Part shown: in pieces, positions 35,509 through 48,068 of the stretch | Layout of the letters: each line of letters starts with the position of its first letter | Numbering within the stretch: the first letter of the stretch is position 1 | NCBI GenBank assembly: GCA_024349245.1 | Contig: JALDNG010000090.1 | Span: 406,501 to 470,500, forward strand | DNA length: 64,000 nt | Reading direction: 5' to 3' | Source: Neodontobutis hainanensis | Lineage: Eukaryota; Chordata; Actinopteri; Gobiiformes; Odontobutidae | Made by a program: the position numbers and the translations under genes | Notes under the pieces: generated by a model | Told to the model about the DNA's origin: nothing | Seen by the model: only the letters and a program-made list of their open reading frames with translations | Databases searched by the model: none

Positions 35509-35765
35509 GCAGCTGTTATCAACATTTGTAGGTGCTGCATTGTCATATTGAAATGCAGCTTTGCAGAATTGATGCTGTTGTTGGCCATTTGCACGTGAGT
35601 CTTGATTTGCAGTTTGCATGTTGTGAAGTTGATGCAGAGGTTTTATCAATTTACAGTGCGATGTTGCATTTGTAAATTGCAGCGTATGTGCTGTGAAACT
35701 CTTGCGTGTACTAATGTGTATTTGCATGTTGTGAGCTTTCTCGGCTACCGTAACATTCACATAAA
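35507..35765 (+). repeat. Unclassified dispersed repeat, copy 2
   Basis: Homologous to 22880-23110. Shared blocks are GATGCTGTTGTTGGCCATTT, GCACGTGAGTCTTGA, TTGATGCAGAGGTTTTAT and GAGCTTTCTCGGC. The family was not recognised. Confidence 0.6.
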
Positions 35766-36760
35766 AAGGCATTGACCATTTTGTGATAATAGTAAAAGAG
35801 TTGAATTGTTTTGCCTCATCTCCTTTAGTGGTAAAAAAGTAGACAGAGTTTGTAACATGTGCTGCAGTTGCACTCAAAAGAATAAAGAAGGAAAATAACT
35901 TTACCTGACACTTGATATACAGTCTCTAAACTTGAACTCTTAAATTGAAAACCTTTATGAAAGTGCAACTAATGGGGCACGAATGACTATAGAATGGTGG
36001 TGCATGTCCCTGAACTACCCTGAAGCTACGTCTCCCTGTTGCTCAGTGCTTCTGACTGAACAACAACATAACATTGTGAGAAACAGAGCTTTGTTTTGCC
36101 CTAAAGCTGGAGGTGTGTGAGAACTATGAATATGTATATATGGAAACACAATAGCTTGTGCAGTCAGCTTCCTCGCTAGATCTGCAATATGACCCGCAAG
36201 TGTTCAACTTTAGCTGGACGAGTTAGAAAGCTTTAGATGCAGACAGCGGCGTTTTGCTGACAAGTGGAGGTTGCGCTGCATATTGATATTGCGGTTCCCT
36301 TTGCCCTCTATAAATGTGAAATCAAGCTTGAATTTCCAGGACAGAAATACATTGCTTCCCTGGCTGTGTGTCAACTCCATCGTCTGGTGTCGTGTGTGTC
36401 AGTGACAGTAGGTGCATGATAGGAAATTACTGAATGCATTTTACATTTCAGTGAACCTTGTATCTTGTGAAGTTATTGATACATAGTAACTTGATACATC
36501 CAGCTTCCTAAATGTTTAATATTGAATGTGTTTGAGTCCTCCTAAAACATAAACCAAACATAAAAAGACTGCTCCTGTATAGGAATATAGGCCTGTATAG
36601 GCTCCTGTATAAATACAATTAACTGTCAATTTCCAAGAGCCTAACTCATATTAGCCTGACTTCCTCTTGTAAGCTTTTATTTTTTTGTGTCTTAATTTAA
36701 CACTTCTTCTTTAGCAACTTGCCTCAACTGTGCCTTGTCTTCTCTGGTCTATATAACCTG
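35766..36760. other. Non-coding sequence, nothing recognised
   Basis: No supported feature. Confidence 0.4.
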
Positions 36761-37337
36761 GGCCTACGAAGCTGGATAAGGAGGTTAGTGAGGTAAATTC
36801 AGGGTTAACCCTGGGGTTTCGGTATCACAAGACTGGTTCACGGTCTCTTGAGGTAGATGACTGTGGTAACTTAGGTTGAACAGCAAACCTGCTATGGAGG
36901 AGGTTAAGTTTGCCGGTAGGTGATAGAAACAAGGACACTGACCAATCAGGAACAAGAAATAAGCTGCCGGTGTCGAGGAGGAGGAAGACATAGTGCAGAG
37001 ACAGAAAAAAGAGAAGTGTCTGCACAAGCGCCGACTGACTGGAGCACAAATGTACAGAGATCTAGCAACACTGTAAAGTCATGTCATTTTGTAAATTAGT
37101 CTTAACCCTATAAAACCATTTGTATCATATTTGCTACTTGAGTTTCTGAGACCTCTAATTTATCAAATAGTCCAATGTATCATATGTGACACAAAAAAAA
37201 TCTAAAAAAAAAAATCTTTTTTGATTTTCTTAAAATGTTCTTGGTTCCAAAACAAATTGAATTTGCTGGACATTTTTTAATGTGTCAGGCTTTACAAGGC
37301 TACAGGTTTAAACACCTGAATGACATTGTGCTCACAA

Positions 37338-40300
37338 TGGCCCTCATTTATAAAAAGTTGCGAAAAAATGGATGCAGATCTGTGCGTAAAAGTGTCTGTA
37401 AAACAAAGTGGGCATGGGATTTATGAAACTGTGCGTACCAGTCAATCCAGGTGTACACACAACTGACTGTTGATAAATCCAGCAGACTGAAACGTGCATG
37501 ATTTGATTGAACCGTTCCAAAATATTCACTGCTCAGCTGGTTTTACGGCAGTTTACGTCATTGAGGCACAAAATATGGCAAAAAGAAATCATTCTATGAG
37601 TCGGAAATGACAAATAAATACTAATTAACAATATTCATTGTCAACCGAACAACATCTGAGGCTTAATTATTTAATGAAAGTACATATTTGACATGTGTAA
37701 CTTTTAAGTATACATGTTGTCTCAACTCTTATTTTGAGAAAGAAATATTAATGATACTAAGTTAACCAATAAACATGTTATAAAGCACTGAAAAAAGTAA
37801 GACGGACAGGAGCCCTCAATTGTCCTAAGACCGACCTCCAGACCGAGCCCCAGCATTGCTGGCAGTGGGGGCCAACTTTTGTTGCCCTTTTGCAGTCTGC
37901 GTTTACCATAAGGAGAAAAGAGAAATTATAGGTAGGTTTGTAACAGAGTGAACCTCTAGCCTACAGCAAACACTCTGTCGCTGTGGTGGGCTCAGTCTTC
38001 AGCCACAGCGGGAGACGGGACTAGCTGCACACCGAGCCAGGTGCGTGCCTTTGAGCTGCCGAGGTCAACCTTGACAAAACCCGGTGTCTGAGAAGGATTT
38101 AGTGAGAACGAATAATAGGTGTTGGATATGGAGCGCTGTTTACGTTTAATGTTTTGTTTGATCAAATGTTCCCAGTGCACTGACGGACCCACCTGTAACA
38201 CTGACTGAAACAACTGTAAAAATGACTGAAACACCTGTAACACTGACGGAAACACCCGTAACACTGACGGACACACCTGTAACACTGACTGACACACTTG
38301 TAACACTGACAGGCGCACCTGTAACACTGACAGATACACATGTAACACTAACAGACACACATGTAACACTGAGAGACACACCTGTAACACTGACGGAAAC
38401 ACCTGTAGCACTGACTGAAACACCTGTAACACTGACAGACACACCTGTAACACTGACAGATGCACTTGTAACACTGACAGACACACCTATAACACTGACA
38501 GATACAACTGTAACACTGACAGACACACCTGTAACACTGACTGACACACCTGTAACACTGACAGATGCACTTGTAACACTGACAGACACACCTATAACAC
38601 TGACAGACACACCTATAACACTGACAGACACACCTGTAACACTGACAGACTCACCTGTAACACTGACAGACTCACCTGTAACACTGACAGACACACCTGT
38701 AACACTGACAGACACACCTGTAACACTGACAGACACACCTATAACACTGACAGACACACCTATAACACTGACAGACACACCTGTAACACTGACAGACACA
38801 CCTGTAACACTGACAGACACACCTGTAACACTGACAGACTCACCTGTAACACTGACAGACACACCTGTAACACTGACAGACACACCTATAACACTGACTG
38901 ACACACCTGTAACACTGACAGACACACCTGTAACACTGACAGACACACCTGTAACACTGACAGGCGCACCTAATAACGCTGACTGACACACCTGTAACTC
39001 TGACAGATGCACTTGTAACACTGACAGACACACCTATAACACTGACAGACACACCTGTAACACTGACAGACACACCTGTAACACTGACTGACACACCAGT
39101 AACACTGACAGACACACCTGTAACACTGACAGACACACCTGTAACACTGACAGACACACCTGTAACACTGACAGGCGCACCTAATAACGCTGACTGACAC
39201 ACCTGTAACACTGACAGACACACCTGTAACACTGACAGATGCACCTGTAACTCTGACTGACACACCTGTAACACTGACAGATGCACCTGTAACACTGACT
39301 GACACACCTGTAACACTGACAGATACACCTGTAACGCTGACTGACACACCTGTAACTCTGACAGATGCACTTGTAACACTGACAGACACACCTATAACAC
39401 TGAGAGACACACCTGTAACACTGACTGACACACCTGTAACACTGACAGACACACCTATAACACCGACAGACACACCTGTAACACTGACAGACACACCTAT
39501 AACACTGACAGACACACCTGTAACACTGACAGACACACCTGTAACACTGACAGACACACCTGTAACACTGACTGACACACCTGTAACACTGACGGAAACA
39601 CCCGTAACACTGACGGACACACCTGTAACACTGACTGACACACTTGTAACACTGACAGGCGCACCTGTAACACTGACAGATACACATGTAACACTAACAG
39701 ACACACATGTAACACTGAGAGACACACCTGTAACACTGACGGAAACACCTGTAGCACTGACTGAAACACCTGTAACACTGACAGACACACCTGTAGCACT
39801 GACTGAAACACCTGTAACACTGACAGATGCACTTGTAACACTGACAGACACACCTATAACACTGACAGACACACCTATAACACTGACAGATACAACTGTA
39901 ACACTGACAGACACACCTGTAACACTGACTGACACACCTGTAACACTGACAGATGCACTTGTAACACTGACAGACACACCTGTAACACTGACAGACACAC
40001 CTGTAACACTGACAGACACACCTGTAACACTGACTGACACACCTGTAACACTGACAGACACACCTGTAACACTGACAGACACACCTGTAACACTGACAGG
40101 CGCACCTAATAACGCTGACTGACACACCTGTAACTCTGACAGATGCACTTGTAACACTGACAGACACACCTATAACACTGACAGACACACCTGTAACACT
40201 GACAGACACACCTGTAACACTGACTGACACACCAGTAACACTGACAGACACACCTGTAACACTGACAGACACACCTGTAACACTGACAGACACACCTGTA

Positions 40301-41635
40301 ACACTGACAGGCGCACCTAATAACGCTGACTGACACACCTGTAACACTGACAGACACACCTGTAACACTGACAGATGCACCTGTAACTCTGACTGACACA
40401 CCTGTAACACTGACAGATGCACCTGTAACACTGACTGACACACCTGTAACACTGACAGATACACCTGTAACGCTGACTGACACACCTGTAACTCTGACAG
40501 ATGCACTTGTAACACTGACAGACACACCTATAACACTGAGAGACACACCTGTAACACTGACTGACACACCTGTAACACTGACAGACACACCTATAACACC
40601 GACAGACACACCTGTAACACTGACAGACACACCTATAACACTGACAGACACACCTGTAACACTGACAGACACACCTGTAACACTGACAGACACACCTGTA
40701 ACACTGACTGACACACCTGTAACACTGACAGGCGCACCTGTAACGCTGACTGACACACCTGTAACTCTGACTGACACACCTGTAACACTGACAGATGCAC
40801 CTGTAACTCTGACTGACACACCTGTAACACTGACAGATGCACCTGTAACTCTGACTGACACACCTGTAACACTGACAGATACACCTGTAACACTGACACA
40901 TACACCTGTAACACTGACAGACACACCTGTAGCACTGACTGACACACCTGTAGCACTGGGGTGTACACTACTGCTCTAAGTAAGTGGCCATTGTGCATCA
41001 TTAAAGTTAAAGTTAATGTGGCCTGTTTTTATACAATTTTAACTCTGATTTAGAAATCAGCTTGTTGAAATTACTCATTAGTTTGTTAAAATGACATCAT
41101 ACAAAAAGCTAAAATGCAGTCTGCATAACAACATATGTTCCTTTACCTTTTTTTCTTCTTGATGCTGAGAGAATACTTCGCCTAAATATTCTCTGTGTTT
41201 CCCACCTGCAGCTTTACAAATTAAGCGCTGAACTAAGCTTGTCTTTCTCTGGGTTGTCTCATAACAACATGTGGGTGTCTTTGCTTAATATGATAACTGA
41301 CGGTTTCCTTTGGTGACATTACTTAGCATTAGTGTCACATGAGCGTGTCGTAAAAGCAGCCCGTAATAAAAGACAAAATGAAGAGATTGCCGTAATAGAC
41401 TGTATCGATAATAACACACAAAATCATTTGAAAGCTTGTGCGGCATATGGCCCTAAAATACTAAACTAGGACTGTAACATTGTGTTAAAACTTGTATTTA
41501 CAACACCTCCTGACCTGGTGTGGGATTTGAGCATACTGTACGTCAACTCGCCCATGTTCATATTGATAAATGATTACGTGGAAATAATTGTACACCCAAT
41601 TTTCTGCCGTACGCACCTTTGATAAATGAGGGCCA
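37338..41635 (+). mobile_element. TIR element (TGGCCCTCATTTAT ends) carrying a minisatellite
   Basis: The ends are exact 14-bp inverted repeats, TGGCCCTCATTTAT at 37338 and its complement ending at 41635. If the ends are taken one base inside, AAT flanks both sides as a possible 3-bp target duplication. About 830 bp of left body and 670 bp of right body flank the array. Both bodies are alignable with the inverted relative at 55797-56839 (landmarks CAGATCTGTGCGTAAAAGTG, AATAAACATGTTA, ATTTACAACACCTCCTGA, GGTAAGTGGC/AGTAAGTGGC). No transposase is evident. The superfamily is uncertain; PIF/Harbinger-like is my guess. Confidence 0.8.
38176..40960. repeat. Large 21-bp minisatellite, about 130 units
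   Basis: The unit is 21 bp, with core ACAGACACACCTGTAACACT. Variants alter GACAG (GACTG, GACGG, GAGAG), ACACACC (ATGCACC, AAACACC) and TGTAAC (TATAAC, TGTAGC). Four units with CACCTAATAACG are 22 bp long. Because the period is divisible by three, frames stay open for 250-400 codons on both strands, giving heptads such as TLTDTPV on plus. These lack start context, splice signals and independent support, so they are not called genes. Higher-order duplication is described under findings. Confidence 0.97.
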
Positions 41636-42164
41636 ATTTGTTTTATTGTCTGTTGGTTGTTAGTCTTTAACTTTTTGTGCGTATTGCAGTCTCTGATGCT
41701 GTTCGTTTTGCAGGACTTTAGTGTAGCCTACTTTTGTGTTTTTCCTCATGTGGACTCTCTCCAACATGTTGCTGTGATTGGTTGTTTAGTACTGACTCCA
41801 CCTGTTTCACATTTCTCACTCCAGAGAAACCCGGAGTTAACAGAACGAGTCTATAACCCGCGTTGTGATACCACTGATCTCAGACCGGGATTGTTAGGTT
41901 TTATCTAGCTGAGTAGGAGAGCAATATTTGGGGTAGGTTCAGCTGGGTTTGTATTATAAGGCCCTGCTCTGCCCTTCTGCCCAGTGCCAAATTAGAACTG
42001 AAACCTATCCTGACTCTGCTTGTTTTTGACGAAGCTGACCACTACCTTTGCCTGCCCCTTTTGGATTCAGTAAGTCTGCTTGTCTGTTTCCTGATACTTA
42101 GACCCTTGACTGGATTTGAGACTCTGGATATTGGATTCTGAATTTCAAACTCAGATCATAGGCC

Positions 42165-42485
42165 ACTTGAAAAACTGATAGAGAGAGCTCATTCAACTAT
42201 AAGTGTTAGTTTAGAGACTGGTTGAAGCAGTGGAGCAACAGACACACAACAGGACAGATGCTATTCTGAACAACATGGACAATCCCCTGCATTCAGCTTT
42301 TGCCCAACAAAGAGTGGCCAGTGGACGTCTGAGATCTTTGAGCTGCAGGACAGAACGCCACAAGAACTACTCCTTCCTGACTGTCATAAGACTGTACAAT
42401 CAGTCTGTGGAAAATGAAGATTTTTGACTCAACTAATTTGAAGAGACCTAAATATTGAATTTCACCTTAGGGATTAATAAAGTTT
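42165..42485 (+). pseudogene. LINE C-terminal tail and 3' UTR (CR1/L2/Rex1-like)
   Basis: Translation gives AQQRVASGRLRSLSCRTERH, KNYSFLTVIRLYNQS and stop. The UTR ends ACCTTAGGGATTAATAAAG. The R-T-x-R-H-x-x-S-F-x-x-x-x-I-R-L-Y-N motif is the usual end of fish LINE ORF2. It is 5' truncated and homologous to 49450-49655. Confidence 0.7.
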
Positions 42486-42529
42486 TTTTGAATTTTGAAA
42501 ATAAGACTGGAAGATTAGAAGAGGAGAAT

Positions 42530-42700
42530 TTGGCTCCACTCCACAATACACCTCTTTTTTACTCAATCAGTGCCAGTCATCTGACTTGTTTTCAAAACAA
42601 CCTCTGTCTATATTGCGGCAACCCAGGACATGTTGTCGAGTCTTTTTTAAAAGAGGATGCTAAGCAGCGGGTAGGGGGCACTGCTGAGCCGCACTAGGTT
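42530..42700 (+). pseudogene. Possible Gag zinc-knuckle remnant
   Basis: The frame reads NNLCLYCGNPGHVVESF. This is C-x2-C-x3-GH-x4-[C], with the last Cys replaced by Phe. It fits a retrotransposon Gag CCHC knuckle (Ty3/Gypsy-like). No protease or RT follows. The 41930-42160 stretch might be leader or LTR, but this is unproven. Confidence 0.45.
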
Positions 42701-43044
42701 TGGTGTTCTACTGACTCCATATGAGCCAACAAGAGCCCTTCGTTCTTCAGCAGCTGGTCTCCTTGTCATACGTTGTGTTCAGGCCAAAGCTGGTGAAGCT
42801 ACATTTGCTCACCTCCAGACGGTTATAAAATGCACCAACAATAACAACTTTCATAAGGAGACTTTAAACACACCTTTTCTCACTTGTTTATTAACTGTAA
42901 TACATCTGTTCATGCTGTTTATTGTAAATAATTAATTCATTTTTTTCTTCCATGTTTGATCCTTGCTATGACTAGTGTGTAATTTCTGTAAAGCACTATG
43001 AGTTCTATGTGCTCTATAAATACATCTAATTCTTCTTCTAGGTT

Positions 43045-44980
43045 TGAATCTATCCAACCCCCTATCCAAGTGAAACTTTCTTTTGTTCTGTGAAAACTGC
43101 TGAAGCTTACCTCTCTTACCTTATGCTCCTGCTCTCCATTTGGTTGTGGCTTCAGAGTTGCTCTTCTAATTGCAGTGAGTGTCTTTCCTGTTACTACAAT
43201 ATATGTCCTCAGAGGCACTGGTACCGGTCACTCCCTCCTAAAGAACTTGCCACCGATTTTGTCATTAAACTTGTGAAATTTCTATTGGTGTCTCTGTGTC
43301 GTGCTCTTTACACAGTTGTGACACTTTATCAACAATGACAAGAGCTTTTTTTTCTGCAGTCTTCAATGGAGTTCAAATGGCAAAAAATAACCACATTTGA
43401 AATAGACTTGGGGTAAAAAAAGCTGAATACACCATCTCAAAGGTAAAGTAATAAAATTGCAAAAACACTGTGTGCACAAGTTTGAAATTTGGAAAAAATA
43501 CAACAGCAAATGTTTCAAAGCGAGCTGGAGGTCAGTGAGTTGACAGAACAATCTTTCATATACGTCTCTGTGTAAGCAGACGTATCTAGCGCTGGAATAG
43601 ATATTTTCTTAGTATTTCAGTAGACACTGATTCAGTGTTGTAGTGGTGTAGATCAACAGCCAATGGCTGTGTGCTGAATTTGAGACACCATTCTATGCGA
43701 GCATGCAATTTGTCAAAGCTCCCGGTATGTGCTAAATATACTGTTTAATTAAAATCCTTGATTATTAAGCAATATTGTAATTTATTTATTTTTTTTTTGT
43801 TTTTTTTAAAAAAAATGAATAAAAGAAAATGAAATACCTTTAGTATTTAGTGCTGACAGTGCAACCGCTGGTATCGCTCTCCATTCTGCACTAGATGTAA
43901 CAAATTAGAGAGGGCTGTTGTGAAATGCAGCATAAGTAAAACCTGATCCTGGGGGCACTCGCCGGCCCTGCCAGATGTATAGATTTCTCCTCCCACACTC
44001 TTTGGCCTTTGTTTGTTTATCCTTAAGGAACACTTCCCTCCTTTTCTCCGGCTAGTGCCACTTCCCACTTTAATGATTTCTTTGTGATAATTTATTTATT
44101 TGGTCCAGTCAGTCAAACTGTTGACTTCTGGGAGCGGTCCTGACTTGACTGAGATGTATTGTGCAGGACAACTGTCAAGGCTGCTGCTTGGTGTCTCTGC
44201 TTATAGTCCAAAGATGGTTCAAATGGCCTTTTTTCACTCCATAAAGGCTGAAGGCAGCAGGCTTTCCACTACAAGGAGAATTTCTTACAGTGATCCCCAC
44301 AAGATTAGCTTTTGTTTTGGTCTTGAGAGAAGCTGTCTGTGTTAAGGTAAGAAAAAACTGACAGTTTTATAAAAATCTATTCCCTGCTGCCATGATTCCA
44401 CTCTTGTGTTCCACATCTTCCATCTATTTTTAAATGTCTTTTTTTGGTCAAATTGTTGGACAATAATCACATATCAGCATGCATACACACTTTGAGCTAA
44501 TCTGGCACACAGTCTGTGCAGGAGGTATTCTGGGTAAAAAAGCATGCAGTGTGTGGGGGTGTGGACAGGGCTCACACCAAAACACCATCATTATTTAATC
44601 AAAAAGCAAAACATTGACCAGACCGAGCAGAGAAATAAACCTTGGGTTTGATGTTTAATATTAATGAATTTATCCAACAGTTGCCTTCGCCAAAGAAATT
44701 TGAATGAATGAGACAAAAGGGTGTTGCTTTTCTGCATAAACCAACCAAGGCATGATATGCCAACATAAAGTCAATAAGCTCTTGTCTCCTGCTGATGCTC
44801 ATACACCCCAGGGTGCACTAATCTCATGCTCAGGACCTCCGTCTTAACCTCTAATATCTAGTACAGATGGCAGACTGTTCAAGAAACTACAATCCAACAC
44901 AACACCAAATACAGTGACGTAGAAGATAAAATCTGATTTCATTATCAAATTAATTTGATTATTTAAAAAAAAAAATGTAT
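43045..44980. other. Unique sequence, candidate CNE near 43700-44090
   Basis: No coding evidence. The block 43700-44090 is repeat-free with AATTAAAATCCTTGATTATT, GGTATCGCTCTCCATTCTG and TTTAATGATTTCTTTGTG. It has the feel of conserved regulatory DNA, but this is inference only. Confidence 0.25.
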
Positions 44981-44984
44981 CACT

Positions 44985-45068
44985 AGTTAAATATAAAACT
45001 TTAAATGGTGCACAAACTTTACATAAAAATATGCTTATAATTTACAAGTGTCTCAGACTTTAGCATTA
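44985..45068 (+). repeat. Short dispersed repeat, copy 1
   Basis: ATGCTTATAATTTACAAGTG then TCTCAGACTTTAGCATT matches 48070-48112 with few mismatches. It may be a Tc1-type end, but this is not certain. Confidence 0.45.
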
Positions 45069-45119
45069 GCTAATGCTGCTAGTGCTCGGAGCAGCTCAAA
45101 AAATTGCTGTGGTGGCTGA

Positions 45120-45869
45120 TTTGGATTTGGGACAGATTTGGGACACTGTACAAATGCAGAATGCAATGATGTGTAAGTTTCAAATTTCAGTATTTGTTTT
45201 GTGGCAAACTGTTCTGTGGTCAGACAAATCAAAATTTCAAGTTCTTTTTAGAAAACTGGGATGCCATGTCATCTGGACTAAAGAGGACAAGGACAACCCA
45301 AGTTTTCATCAGCGCTCAGTTCAGAAGCCTGCATCTCTGATGGGGTGGGGTTGCATGAATGGGCAGCTTACACTTCTGCACCATCAATGCTGAAAGGTAA
45401 ATCCAAGTTCTAGAACAACATATGCTCCCATCCAGACGTGGTCTCTTTTAGGGAAGACCTTGTATTTTCCAACATGACAATGTCAGACCACATCCTTCAT
45501 CGATTACAACATCATGGCTACGTAGAAGAAGGATCCAGTTCTGAAATGGCCAGATCTTTCACCCATAGAAATCTTTTGGCACATCTTAAAGTGGAAGATG
45601 TGACAAAGAAGACCTGAGACAAGTAGAAGCCTGTATTAGACAAGAATGGGACAACATTTTTGAGATGTGTTGATGCCATGAAATTTTAAATCAACGTATT
45701 TTTCTCTTAAAATTATACATTTTCTCAGTTTAAACATTTGATATGTCATCAATATGACATATGTAATCTGAATAAAATATTTAAATTTGAAAAAACTTCC
45801 ACATCATTGCATTCTGTTTTTATTCACAATTTGTACAGTGTGCCAACTTTTTTAGAATTGGGTTTGTAG
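45120..45869 (+). mobile_element. Mariner/Tc1-like element with degenerate transposase
   Basis: The terminal repeats pair as GACACTGTACAAATGCAGAA then TGCAATGATGTG on the left, and CACATCATTGCATTCTG, then TTTGTACAGTGTGCCAAC on the right. The interior carries transposase blocks: TVLWSDKSKFQVLF (first Asp), RSVQKPASLMGWG, FQHDNVRPH-like (second Asp), and WPDLSPIEIFWHILK (Glu). These lie in three frames with internal deletions. The transposase piece starts right after the left terminus, so the N-terminal DNA-binding domain is gone. The element is not autonomous. Confidence 0.85.
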
Positions 45870-48068
45870 ATATCTTAATGGGCCTGCATGAGAAGGACTG
45901 GTTCTGGACTCACAGAAGTCTTCAGCTCAAGGAAACCTACTAGAACCAGGTTCAGTTATCACTGCTTTTGTAAAATGTCCTCAATTATTTTATACAATTT
46001 ATTTATTAAATCATCCTTTTATCAACATTAAATCTATACATTTTAATGCTTAATCAAATTATGTATGAAATACACTGTGTGAATGTCTATGTAAGAATGG
46101 GCTATTAAAAATGCTTTTTGATACCCTTTATTTTAGCCATTCTCACATTTGTTAAGATTACTGGAGTAGCAGTAATTTTATTATGTTCAAACCTGACAAA
46201 TGCTTTTTTATTAAGTCTAAAACCCGGTGGAAATTCATAAGTACTATGGTGAATGTAACCCAAACAATACCAAATTTAAGACTAAACAGAGACTAAAGCA
46301 GTGCTAAACTGAGACTAGCGATTTTCTTAGGTTGAAAATTATTACCAGCTCAGATATCCCCAATCCACAACATAGAGGAGCACATTAAGACCAATGGTTT
46401 CCTTATCTGAAGAAAACTGGATTCTTTTTCTAAATTTAGCAATAGATTGCTTTTACAGTTTAGATCTTGTTAAATGTTAGATTTATTCTAACTTTATTCA
46501 AATGACTGCTGGATGTTTTTCTGTACAACAGCTCTCTGAAAAGTCTCTCTGATGATCTGAAGTGTTACATTAAATGGAGAATCCTTCTGTGAAAGTTGTG
46601 AGTTCCCACAGGTAGAACTGTTTAATTAATATTTTCAACGAAAATGAGAAATAGTGAAATGATCATTATTTATAATGAAGAAGAGCAGAATGTGTGCATA
46701 AACAGAACATCAGACCAATCCAAACTATTTCCTTTTTGTTTGTTTTTTTACTGTACTCAGAGCCGTGGTGCTTTAGGTTCTAAATTATCCTTCTCTTTCA
46801 AAAACAACTAATTTCTTGTTCCTACACTGTAATCGGTCTCTGTGCAAATTGATGTCAGTGCAGACTCTGACAGTGTTTGATTGTTTTGCTCAAGTCTGAC
46901 TCAGAAACTTTCTCTAGTTAAAAACAAAATTCTGAGTGATAATGTTGCAAACATTTTTAGAATTAAACGAGTATGTGTGAAGTTGCCAGTAAATTTGACC
47001 CTTTTATTTATTTACAATTCATATTAAGAGAGCGTAAGCTATAAACACTATTTTAAAGACTTTAGAGGTGGCAAGAGAAAACTCTACTGAAGTTGTAGTT
47101 CTGCTCAAGGATGTTGGCTGAGCATTGTTGTTGACCATTAACAGTTGGAGAAAGAATGGTATAAAGCTTGACCTTTCTTTCCATGAGCCTGAAGCAGTAC
47201 ATATGGTTCACTTAATCTAAAGTCCCTTTCACACATGCACTCTTTCCCAGCAATGTTCCTGCCTTTTGTCAGACCAGTTTCATGTGTATGTATTGGTAAT
47301 TTACCGGGTCAAGGCCTTTTGTAATATTGATTATTTACCTGAGTATGTTGAACAACACAAAGAGTATTGCCTCATTCTACCTCGCCTCTCATCAAACCTG
47401 TTGCGACTTATATCGAGCTCAGCTTTCAATGTTCTCTTAATGCTCCTCTTAATTTCATTGATACCATTTTTGGATTCTTGAAAACAACTAATAAAACATT
47501 CTTGTTGATTAAAAGAATCAATGAGTGCCAAAAAGATGGGACCCTTCAAAAAAAAACTCCTGTAGTTGTGATTCTTAACCATGATACGTTACATCCAGCT
47601 TTGGTCCGACTTTTTCTTCATGTAGGTTCTGTTGCTTTAGAAATGTGTATGCTAATCTCATCAGGACGATTTAATGATGAAGCACAGTCCTCAAAACGTT
47701 TGGTATCCTGTACAGTCTACCTTTAGGTAAGTAGCCCTTGTAGCAGAAATGCTTATATGAGTATAGTAGCTATTGCTTGCCATTTCATTTTGGTGGCTAA
47801 CGTCCTTTTGTTAATTGAAAATGTATTTCTGTCCATTGCAAAAACACACTCTCAACTGATGTGCTAGAGCAAACCATCACATTGAAGAGTCCCAAAAGAA
47901 CAGAACTCTTTTTAAGTAGTTTTAACCATCAGCAATGTATACAATATTAAGTGATTATTAAAAATTGGAATGTGCAAACATCAATTGCTGGATAAACTGA
48001 GCATTTTGTAGCACTAGATAAATTAAAAAAAAAAATTGAAAATGCTGCACAAAGTAAAAAAAAAAAAA
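45870..48068. other. Non-coding sequence, nothing firm
   Basis: Overlapping frames at 47266-47726 (up to 119 aa) on both strands have no domain motif. No gene is supported. Confidence 0.35.

Larger units (their letters stand above)
36768..41912. mobile_element. Possible outer DNA transposon hosting the minisatellite element
   Basis: Left arm (36768-36850) and the complement of the right arm (41835-41912) share AGCT-GATAA, then GGTATCACAA, then GGTT/GGGTT and CTC, in order. The left arm (GCTGGATAAGGAGG, CAGGGTTAACCCTGG) resembles ends of a fish TIR transposon family I remember, possibly PIF/Harbinger. The inner TGGCCCTC element lies wholly between the arms, so nesting is the simplest reading. 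Arms are diverged. Confidence 0.5.

Noticed and set aside
35428..35877. 149-aa minus-strand frame with an Ile/Tyr run
   Set aside because: The run is the (TA)n microsatellite and the remainder is a dispersed repeat.
38222..40945. Nine long open frames (76-399 aa) on both strands across the minisatellite
   Set aside because: They are generated by a stop-poor 21-bp period. They occur in several frames of both strands at once and break at the 22-bp units.
38176..40960. CRISPR array
   Set aside because: Units are contiguous 21-mers without unique spacers, in an animal genome.
47266..47726. 119-aa and 71-aa frames
   Set aside because: Overlapping frames on both strands without motifs; no support.
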